From the NCBI GenBank assembly GCA_949127645.1, contig CASBQM010000617.1, forward strand, positions 1-6,517: 6,517 nucleotides of DNA, given 5' to 3'. The notes beneath the pieces were generated by a model. It saw only the letters and a list, made by a program, of their open reading frames with translations. It did not search any database and had not been told where the DNA came from. Within the stretch, counting starts at the first letter, position 1. Each line of letters starts with the position of its first letter. Position numbers and translations under genes: made by a program. Source of the DNA: Synechococcales cyanobacterium PMM_0036. GTDB lineage: Bacteria > Cyanobacteriota > Cyanobacteriia > Elainellales > Elainellaceae. Shown here one piece after another: positions 1 to 6,517 of this stretch.

Positions 1-2
1 CT

Positions 3-3000
3 TCAAATGCATGGGAATCCGCAAAAAATACGGGCGTTTCCATAAAGGAACATTTACCAAAATATCAAGTAAAACCGGACACAGACGTATGGCAAGAGAT
101 TGACAGTTCTCTGCATCAAGGTAAAAAGATAGAAGCAAAACAACCAATAAAAGACCTAGTCAACCCAGTCATCAAACAATTTGGCACTGCGATCGATCAA
201 GTAAAAAATCCTGTAAAAGAAGTCCGCATTATATCAAATGACAAAAATAATGGGATGAAGAGTCCTCTTGGAGTAAAAGAACTTACCCCGACTGCGATCG
301 AGAAGATCAATATCCCAGAGGCTGTCACCCCCGCAGCCAGCGAGATAAAGAACTCTGTACGTCCGACGATTGGGGCGGAAGTTGGGCAGTCTTTGGACAC
401 TGCCGCTAGAACATCTACTTTACCCATCGCGCAGACAGACCCAATATCATTGGCGGCGGATACCGCTACCACAAAATGGGCAGGCGCAACCTCTGTCATT
501 ACTAACGATATCCAAAACTTGGTAAAGACTACGGAAATCCAGGGGTATGAGCTGCAAGTAGCGGTATCGGAAGGCTCTCCTGGTCCGACTGCAAACATTA
601 GGGATAATTGGGACAAAACTACCGATAGCATAAATACGCAACTTAGCAGCACTATACTTGCGGCGCAAGTAACAGGTTTCGGGATAAGTAGTATTTGGCA
701 AGTAGTTGGGGCAACGATTACCAATGCATGGACTGTTATGGCTTCTGCCATAATGACTACACTGACTGGTTTGTTAGCCCCAGTGGGTAATGTTGCCCAG
801 GGACTGATTAATTTACTGAACCATAGTCCAACAGAAGCTATACCCCTGGCTTGGGAAGGCATGACAAGCCGGATATCTGATTCATTAGGAGGGCTAGTAA
901 AATCCGCTTCTAAAACAGCTAAAACAATAATTGACAAATTTAATCCAGATAAAAAAACTGAAATAAATATTGTTCCCGTAGTTAGGGCTTCAGCCATGCC
1001 TGGTCAAGTTGAAAGCAAGGCTCAGAAAACTGGGGTAATCTCTCAGATTCAAGCCACGGGGACTAAAGCCCTGGAGAGTTCCATGACTGCCATACAAGAT
1101 AGATACGACCATATTATGCTTTATGGCATCGGTAACATGGGAGCTATGTTTGGTGACGGGGCACAAGAAGTAGCTCTAAACTTAAAGGTTTTGGGAGGAG
1201 ACTTCCTTGATTTTGGGAAACGTGCAGCCAAGGCGCTCATCACTTTAAACTTCGGGGAATTGGCTCAGTCAGCGCTAGATTTTGGGGGGAATTTTAATCT
1301 AGCAGCTAAGGGTATTATTGGCGGACTTACCCAAATGACCGCATGGGTAATTGCAATGGGGTTAGCTATGGGAGTTAGTATGGCTCCGGCTATCTTGGTT
1401 TTTCTAGGCATGGGCTTTGCCACTGCGGTCTTGTTCGCCAATTTTCTTGGCATCCGGACAATTTTGAAAGGGTTGGTCGTAGTCATTCTTGGTTTGGGAC
1501 AAATCGCGTTCTCAACCTTGAACGGTATTATTGAAGTGCTGTCAGCCTTTAAGACAATCATCAGAGGTTTATTCGCAGCGATTCAAGGCGACACGACCAT
1601 TTTAAAAGCAGGGATGTTAGAGCTAAAGATTGCTTTATCCAATGTAGGACAAGGGTTCATGGTTGGGCTTAAGCAGATCTTGCCAGGGGTAAAAATAATT
1701 ATCTCTGGGATTGGAGAGGGCATCTCTCAGGTCACTTCTTTTATTGCGGGTATAGCTGGGATAAAACTAGCAAAACAAGAAGTGCAAGAATTCTTTGCTT
1801 CTTTTGCCAATGGCGAGCAGGCAGGCAGAGCTGTAGCTGAGGTGCTGATCAATATAGTAAAGAGCGCCATCTCTATCCTGAGTCAGATCCCAGCAATGGT
1901 TATGGGCGACATAAATAGAATCGGTACGGCGATAGAACAGACCATCCAATCAGTAAGTATTTCTGCCCAGAACTTCTTTAAATACCTTAAAACAATTACT
2001 CTAGGGGATGTAATCGCTGGTATCAAAGAATCCATAGCTGGGTTATTCAACTCAATTGAGCAAGGATTCGGTAGTGTCACCAGCAACCTGAACAATATCC
2101 CTGCAAAGTTTAAGACGATATTTGCCTCATTGCTGGATGTAGTCAAGATTCCTGCTGAATATATTTCAGGATTTATCAAAGGGTTCTCAGACAGGATAGC
2201 CGAAGAATTATTGCCAGAAGTCATAGCTCAAAGACAAGCAGGACTTAGTCAGGGACTAAAATCCATCGTGCCGGGGCTAGATTCTTTATTTGGTACCGTG
2301 AGTTCATGGCTCAAAACCATTGCTATTCAGCTTAATTTAGAGGACGAATTCAAATTATTTGTCGATAAGATAAAAGCAGGATGGACAGAACTGGGTAACT
2401 TCATGAAAGTACAGACCCTTGTTCCAACAAATACGGTAGATTTCTCGATCGCATTCATTAAGGCGATCGACCTTATTGAAGTAAGGTGGGGACAGTTCAC
2501 GGCATGGCTAGCTGGTACACCTATACTGCCATTCATCTTCCAACAGCTTGGTGAATTGAGTGCCAAGTTCAATCTATGGATTAAAGACCTGGCGGCGAAA
2601 TGGCAAGAACTGGCACCACAGTTAGCCCTGGGTAACGTATTCAGTGGATTCTTTGCAAAATTAAAAGCCTTGCCAGATGAGTTGATAGAACTTGCAGAAA
2701 AGTTTACTAAAAATAACTCCACATTTATTGGGAATGCGTTGTTAAATGTAGCCACTTGGTTGTCTGAGTTCAATAAGATGGTCGTTATTGTTGAACAGGG
2801 CTGGCTTAAATTATCTGCTTGGCTGGGAAGTACACCTTTAATTCCAGGCATCTTTGGGCTTCTTGACATAGTGAGCAATGCCTTCACCAAGTTAATTCAA
2901 GGAATTAAAGTGCAATGGAAACCCTTTACTGAGTTCTTGGCTACGGGTCAAGTGTTTCCAGCAATATTTGACCAATTGAGAAATTTCGGGGCTAATATCC

Positions 3001-6000
3001 CTTCTATTGTGGAAGAAGCAGAAAAACAGTTTACTTCTTTACATAACTTCTTATCTACGACATTTGCTGATTTCCCTGAAGTGTGGAAAAACTTCATGGG
3101 TGCAGTGCAGACATCGTGGCAATCTTTTGTAACTTTCTTTAAAGATAAAAGCGTCTCTGAAGCCATCAGCAGTGGGTTTGAGCAAATACCGGGACTTTTT
3201 GGCGTTGCCATGAAGTGGGTGCAGCAAGAATGGACTAACTTCGTTGCTTCTATCCCGCAGGCTTGGGATAGTTTAGGGAAGTTAGCCGCACAGGGATGGC
3301 AGGGCATAACCTTAAATGTTCCAGGTCTAGATGGGATAACTGCCAACGTTCAGTCAATATTCAGTTCTGTCTCCACGATTGCTGGGGGTGCGATAGCCTG
3401 GATTCGTCAAGCTTGGGTTAATTTCGTAACTGACTATAGTGCCATCTTGACTCCGATCGTGAGTTTTGCTAAATGGTTGGCAGATTCTTTAATCAACGCA
3501 TTAAACCACAGCCCTACAGTCCAAATCCCGTTAGCTTGGGAAAGTGCGGTAGCCAGTATCACCGGATTCTTAAATACATTATGGGGAAATGCCAAACAGA
3601 TAGGCACAGCTTTAATAGACATCTTGACTACGCCATTCAAGTTCCTGTATGAGTCTATAAAATCTGTATCTGCCTTAATCGGGGGCTTTTGGTCTGAATT
3701 TTCCAAGCCTTTAGAAGAAGCACGAGTAAAATTATTTGCCGTATCAGAGGGAGGAGGCTTCCTCGCCAATAGCTTCAAATTCATCATGGATAGCCTGAGT
3801 GGGCTTATTCCTAAGCTTTCAGACATCATGGAGGGCTTTGCTAGTTTTGGCAAATCAATTACCAACATTGTCGGGGATGCCACTCTGTTTGATAACTTAG
3901 GTCAGTCTCTTGGAAAGGTGTCTGGTTCTATACTCACCTGGGGCACAGACTTGGCTGTACACCTAGAGTTGATGGACAAGTGGAAAGTAACCATTAGGCT
4001 TGTACAGGATTTATTTTTGACATTGGGGACTATTTTAGTCAATGCACTCAAAGTACCGTTGGAGATACTGACCCATTTTGATATTTTCTTGAAAGGGTTC
4101 GTCGCCAGTTTCTCAACTCAAATCATTCCCGCATTTGAATCATTAAAGACCGCAATCTTGGGTGTTGGCTTAGACACAGAAGGCGTTGGAGCAAAGATAG
4201 GGCTACAGTTACTCCCTTCTTTTACTGCTCTATCTGAAGCAATTGGGGCTACTGGCATATCTGGCATTTTCATGGATATTCTAAACCCAGCCCTAGAAAG
4301 TGCCAAAAAGACATTCACAGATTTAGGCGATGCTTTCCCTGGAATCAAAGATAAAATCCAGGGGGCAATACAAGGTATCACAGAGTTTGTAGCTTCTTTC
4401 TTTAAAGGAACCAGCACCGTAGAAGAAAAAGGTCAAGGCTTAGGTAACACCCTGGGTAAGATAACGGCAACGATCTTGGAAGCGATCGCAGCCATTATCA
4501 AGCCAATGATAGAGTTTGCAGCAATCATCGTAAAATCAATTCTTGATGTAGCGACGTTCTTTGGTCAAGTTGCCTTAGCTTTTGAGAAAGTCTTAAGTTA
4601 TAGCTCTGTGTTTGAGCCACTAAGTCAAGGCTTCATTAAATTTGTGGATTCTTTTAAAGTCAATGGAATAGCGATCATAACTGACGTTGAAACCATCTTT
4701 AAGTCCATAATGAGTATCGTCACCTTTAATGCAGACGGGAACCCATTACAAGCAATTCAGGATGCAGCAAAAGATATCTTGGAGAAGATGGGGTTTTTAG
4801 GAGGAGACTTCGGGAAGCTAAATGCTACGATTTTTGAGTTTGCCACCGCGACAGGCAAAATGCTCTTTGGACTGTTTGGTGATATTTCTAAAGCTTTCTG
4901 GGATTTAATTAACGCAATTCTAAGTCCACTAGGCATAGGCGCGATCGGGCAATCGGTTTCAGATATCTTCAATAATATTGGGAAGTTTGGACAATCCGCA
5001 GTAGATTTAATTTTTGGTAGTATAGATAAAATCAGTCAAGGAATATCGTCGATCGGTAAGTCTTTCACGGACACGTTTGTGTCTGTCGGAGAAGTTATTA
5101 CCAATGCCATCCAGACTCCTCTGCAATCGCTGAATAGTTTTATTGACATTGAACAGATTAGTAAGTTGATCGCATCCATTGGCATATCAATCTCTGAAAC
5201 CTTTGTAGCAGTAGGAGAAAATATAAGTAAAGCTTTGTTGACCCCCATCTATAACATGATGAGTTTACTTGGGGAGTTAAAGAATAAAGCTCTGAGCATG
5301 ATGTCCTTTGGTAGGAGTGGGTCTGCACAGACTAATGTTGGCGAAGGGGTGAGCAATATAAAAACTGAAGGAGAACATTCTGGGCAAGCAGAAAATACCG
5401 GACAAACAGAGTATGCCGGACAGACAGAGCAAAAAAGAGGCTTCTTAGAAACGATGGGATTCTCAGCTCCCATTACTAATGCAGCTAGTGCAGAAAGTGT
5501 TGTATCACCAATAGCTCAAGTTGAAAGCGCTTTACAGCATACAGCCCAGCCCATAGTCCAGCAAACGTTCCCCGTAGAGCAACCCGTAGCAGCTCAAAAA
5601 AGAAGTTTTGGTAGTTATTTTCGAGAAGGACTGGGTTTACCTCCGCCTGCTGTTAGGAATGAGGCTAACACCGTAGAAAATATTGCATCTCCCACCACGC
5701 AAGTAGAAGGGGCATGGCAAAACACGACCCAAAATATAGAGGCATCGCTAGGACATCTTGAAATTGATTCATTAAATGTAGGTCAAGCTTTAAAGGCTAA
5801 TCTATCTGAGGCTTCCCCAGGTCCGTCTTATTGGGTAAGAATCAACTGGATGGAAAGCTTTGACACGATAAAAGCAGGATTAAATAATCTGGTTGTGTCT
5901 GCTAAATCGGGAGGTGGTAAGTTAATTCAAGCACTAGAGCCACATATCAATGAGGGAGTAAATTTAGTCACTCACACTAAGAATATTCGATCAAGCGGAG

Positions 6001-6517
6001 GTGTACTTCCTTCGGTGACTGGATTCTCTCCAGCTCAGGGGGGTTCTTTAAATTTGCCTGGAGTTCAAGAATCCACGATTATTTCAAAACTTTTGTTTGA
6101 AATATTTAAAGAGGTGACTAGAATTGATCAACAGATAATCAGTGAAATACTTCAAACAACTACTCCAAGATCTGAAATTACACTGCCCGAATTGGTTGTC
6201 CCAACCGTGTCCGCGCCACAAATAAATGTGCTTAGTGCGACGACTCCGAACATTCAAGGGCAGATAGCTCAAGCAATTACACCTAAGTCGGAAATTACAC
6301 TGCCTGGATTGGTCGCCCCAACCGTCCCCACACCACAGATAAATGTTCTTGGCGCGGCATCACCCCATATTGAAGGGCAGATAGCTCAGGCAATTACGCC
6401 TAAGCCAGAAGTGTCTTTATCTGGATTGGTCGCCCCGACTGTCCCCACACCACAAATAAATGTTCTTGGCGCGGCATCACCCCATATTGAAGGGCAGATA
6501 GCTCAGGCAATTACACC
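3..6517 (+). CDS. Giant phage tail tape measure-like protein, partial at both ends
   Basis: Frame 3 stays open for 2171 codons with no stop, and both ends lie outside the window. The likely role is a tape measure protein: an extended helical protein filling the tail tube of a long-tailed phage, setting tail length and leaving through the tube at DNA injection. Visible support is the great length, low-complexity helical composition (Ala, Gly, Ile, Phe, Ser, Lys), a hydrophobic core at residues 447-504, recurrent Trp/Phe, two NHSPT..IPLAWE motifs, several internal duplications and no cysteine. I recognise no peptidase or lytic transglycosylase domain, which some tape measure proteins carry. The first in-frame ATG (255) has no convincing ribosome binding site and follows 84 coding-looking codons, so the start is upstream. 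Residues 1767-1930 are polar and linker-like, unlike the rod before them. Alternatives are another large repetitive structural or surface protein. I am very sure it is coding and fairly sure it is a tape measure protein. Confidence 0.85.
567..611 (+). other. SPGP motif, copy 1 (protein motif, residues 189-203)
   Basis: The 15 residues read SEGSPGPTANIRDNW. The same pattern returns near the other end of the protein (residues 1935-1949) as SEASPGPSYWVRINW, with nine of fifteen positions identical and no gap. Here it sits between the hydrophilic N-proximal segment and the first hydrophobic stretch, 70 residues before the first NHSPT motif. I do not know its function. The Ser-Pro-Gly-Pro turn followed by a conserved Arg and Trp suggests a small folded or docking element rather than rod helix. 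Confidence 0.6.
729..857 (+). repeat. NHSPT module, copy 1 (residues 243-285)
   Basis: This 43-residue module starts at a Trp and ends in LNHSPTEAIPLAWE. It aligns without a gap with residues 1138-1180. The Trp is exactly 30 residues before the Asn of NHSPT in both copies, and the closing motif is LNHSPT, two variable residues, IPLAWE. Tape measure proteins often carry a short H-S-P-S/T motif after a hydrophobic helical stretch, and both copies fit that arrangement. The part before the motif is strongly hydrophobic. Confidence 0.75.
1341..1514 (+). other. Hydrophobic core: predicted membrane-like segments (residues 447-504)
   Basis: Residues 447-480 form a long run of Ala, Val, Ile, Leu, Met, Gly and Phe with no charged residue, long enough for one long or two short membrane helices. 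A short stretch containing one Arg and one Lys follows. A second hydrophobic run covers about residues 491-504, including VVVILGLG. Strongly hydrophobic segments are common in tape measure proteins and are thought to help the released protein enter the host membrane during DNA delivery. That role is inferred here from composition alone. Confidence 0.7.
2382..2408 (+). other. Trp-marked motif preceding the 105-residue repeats (residues 794-802)
   Basis: The residues WTELGNFMK match the pattern W-x-x-[FL]-x-x-[FW]-[LMF] that opens each 105-residue repeat downstream. It lies 35 residues before the first repeat, close to the 38-residue spacing of the two Trp marks inside each repeat. It may be the remnant of the second half of an earlier, decayed unit. 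Confidence 0.4.
2487..3431 (+). repeat. Three tandem 105-residue Trp-marked repeats (residues 829-1143)
   Basis: Trp codons at 2487, 2802 and 3117 are exactly 315 bases apart, and a second set at 2601, 2916 and 3231 is also exactly 315 bases apart, offset by 38 residues. Units 1 and 2 align without a gap: WGQFTAWLAGTP against WLKLSAWLGSTP at the start, and LALGNVFSGFFAKL against LATGQVFPAIFDQL at unit positions 46-59. About 21 of the first 60 residues are identical by eye. Unit 3 (WQSFVTFF...QEWTNFVASI) keeps the Trp/Phe marks but has diverged elsewhere. Its end overlaps the Trp that opens the second NHSPT module. The units look like ancient in-frame duplications that lengthened the rod with its helical phase kept. 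Confidence 0.8.
3414..3542 (+). repeat. NHSPT module, copy 2 (residues 1138-1180)
   Basis: This is the ungapped partner of the module at residues 243-285. It runs from the Trp of QAWVNF to LNHSPTVQIPLAWE. Its opening, WVNFVTDY, also matches the Trp-marked heads of the 105-residue repeats just upstream, so the module may be a modified final unit of that array. The two copies are about 895 residues apart. They share the closing motif almost completely and are much less alike in the helical lead-in. Confidence 0.75.
4473..4583 (+). other. Second hydrophobic patch (residues 1491-1527)
   Basis: This run is rich in Ile, Ala, Val, Leu and Phe (IAAIIKPMIEFAAIIVKSIL is part of it) but is broken by Lys, Glu and Asp. 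It is therefore more likely a strongly amphipathic or buried helix than a simple membrane span. It is the most hydrophobic stretch in the second half of the protein. Confidence 0.45.
4482..4489. other. HIP1 octamer GCGATCGC
   Basis: An exact GCGATCGC palindrome lies in frame, encoding Ala-Ile and the start of Ala. Its CGATCG core also occurs at 190, 295, 2446, 2464, 3454, 4942 and 5050, giving eight cores in 6.5 kb where roughly one or two are expected by chance. HIP1 over-representation is characteristic of many cyanobacterial genomes, so the sites point to a cyanobacterial chromosome or a phage adapted to one. All lie inside coding sequence and I assign no regulatory role. Confidence 0.75.
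5049..5300 (+). repeat. Two tandem 42-residue repeats (residues 1683-1766)
   Basis: Unit 1 (5049-5174) begins SIGKSFTDTFVSVGEVITNA and unit 2 (5175-5300) begins SIGISISETFVAVGENISKA. They continue in step through IQTPLQSLNSF and LLTPIYNMMSL. The period is 126 bases with no gap across the first 31 residues. The second halves are weakly alike. A looser match, GDISKAFWDLINAILSPL at about residues 1627-1644, hints at an older third copy upstream. The array ends the hydrophobic rod; the sequence turns polar straight after it. Confidence 0.8.
5379..5432 (+). repeat. Three 18-base (6-residue) micro-repeats, GQ[AT]E type
   Basis: Three consecutive hexapeptides read SGQAEN, TGQTEY and AGQTEQ (residues 1793-1810). 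The pattern is [STA]-G-Q-[AT]-E-x, from an 18-base unit with scattered mostly synonymous changes. They lie in the polar region after the rod and look like a flexible linker made by slippage. The last codon overlaps the start of the QKR repeat. Confidence 0.7.
5430..5738 (+). repeat. QKR...QVE duplication, two diverged copies (residues 1810-1912)
   Basis: Copy 1 begins at 5430 with QKRGFLETMGF and copy 2 at 5595 with QKRSFGSYFREGLG. Both end in a matching block, ESVVSPIAQVESALQHTAQPI against ENIASPTTQVEGAWQNTTQNI, with 11 of 21 residues identical. The offset is 55 residues at the start and 61 at the end, so copy 2 carries a net six-residue insertion. Both are polar and rich in Gln, Ala, Pro and Thr. 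The QVES part also resembles residues 335-338 (GQVESKAQKT, bases 1002-1031) near the other end of the protein. Function unknown; the role is probably a linker or spacer. Confidence 0.65.
5805..5849 (+). other. SPGP motif, copy 2 (protein motif, residues 1935-1949)
   Basis: The residues SEASPGPSYWVRINW match the copy at residues 189-203 in nine of fifteen positions without a gap. This copy follows the polar linker region and precedes a short helical segment (GLNNLVVSAKSGGGKLIQAL) and then the 39-residue repeats. The near-symmetric placement of the two copies, one on each side of the rod, is the notable point. Confidence 0.6.
6165..6517 (+). repeat. Tandem 117-base (39-residue) repeats, three units, running off the end
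   Basis: Units start at 6165, 6282 and 6399, each exactly 117 bases, and the last two bases of the window (CC) fit the Pro codon opening a fourth. Each unit has a Pro-rich half (for example LPGLVAPTVPTPQINVLG) followed by a helix-like half (HIEGQIAQAIT). By hand count units 2 and 3 differ at 13 of 117 bases, units 1 and 2 at about 26. The last 59 comparable bases of units 2 and 3 (6339-6397 and 6456-6514) are identical. All changes keep the frame. There are no spacers between units, so this is a coding minisatellite. Confidence 0.93.

Noticed and set aside
255..257. First in-frame ATG as the gene start
   Set aside because: No purine-rich ribosome binding site is suitably placed, and the 84 codons before it are open and look like the same protein, so it is an internal Met.
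197..997. Minus-strand open frame of 266 codons
   Set aside because: It lies wholly antisense to the 2171-codon frame, has no ribosome binding site that I can see, and its translation is a low-complexity hydrophobic shadow. It shares one antisense frame with most of the other minus-strand open frames, for example 2327-2890 and 3434-3883, which points to codon bias of the real gene rather than genes.
1341..1514. Integral membrane transporter domain
   Set aside because: There is only one hydrophobic cluster with no regular multi-span topology, and it is embedded in a long amphipathic rod, which fits a tape measure protein better.
5036..5473. Two adjacent minus-strand open frames with an apparent internal repeat
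   Set aside because: Their repeat is simply the reverse complement of the 42-residue repeats and the start of the polar linker on the + strand.
6165..6517. CRISPR array or direct-repeat regulatory iterons
   Set aside because: The units are contiguous without spacers, exactly 117 bases, and their differences keep a conserved reading frame.
3..6517. A defence system, toxin or other non-structural system
   Set aside because: I saw no nucleotide-binding, nuclease, protease or toxin motif anywhere in the frame, and no second gene exists in the window.

Overview
The window lies entirely inside one very large protein-coding gene on the + strand. Reading frame 3 (codons starting at positions divisible by 3) runs from position 3 to the last base without a stop: 2171 complete codons plus two bases of the next. 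Neither the true start nor the stop is visible. There is no intergenic DNA, RNA gene, promoter or terminator. The many shorter open frames on the minus strand are antisense shadows of this gene.

The protein looks like a giant phage tail tape measure protein (tail length determinant). The case rests on size, an alternating amphipathic and hydrophobic helical composition rich in Ala, Gly, Ile, Phe and Ser, a strongly hydrophobic membrane-like segment (residues about 447-504), regularly spaced Trp/Phe, and two copies of an 'NHSPT..IPLAWE' motif resembling the H-S-P-S type motifs of tape measure proteins. I saw no cysteine in the whole translation. Function is assigned from these features only, not from a database match. 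Residue numbers below count from the codon at position 3, not from the real N-terminus.

Layout by residue: 1-185, hydrophilic Lys/Pro/Thr-rich segment; 189-203, first 'SPGP...R.NW' motif; 243-285, first NHSPT module; 286-400, polar linker; 447-504, hydrophobic core; 505-790, amphipathic helical stretch; 829-1143, three tandem 105-residue Trp-marked repeats; 1138-1180, second NHSPT module; 1181-1680, long amphipathic stretch with another hydrophobic patch near 1491-1527; 1683-1766, two 42-residue repeats; 1767-1930, polar Gln/Glu/Ala/Pro-rich region with short repeats; 1935-1949, second 'SPGP' motif; 2055 onward, 39-residue tandem repeats that run off the window.

The host is probably a cyanobacterium, as a prophage or a cyanophage. 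CGATCG occurs eight times in 6.5 kb, including one exact copy of the HIP1 octamer GCGATCGC that is abundant in many cyanobacterial genomes. Base composition is moderate, by eye a little over 40% GC. The dominant theme is growth by internal duplication: at least six repeat families of different age and unit length, as expected of a protein whose length sets a physical dimension.
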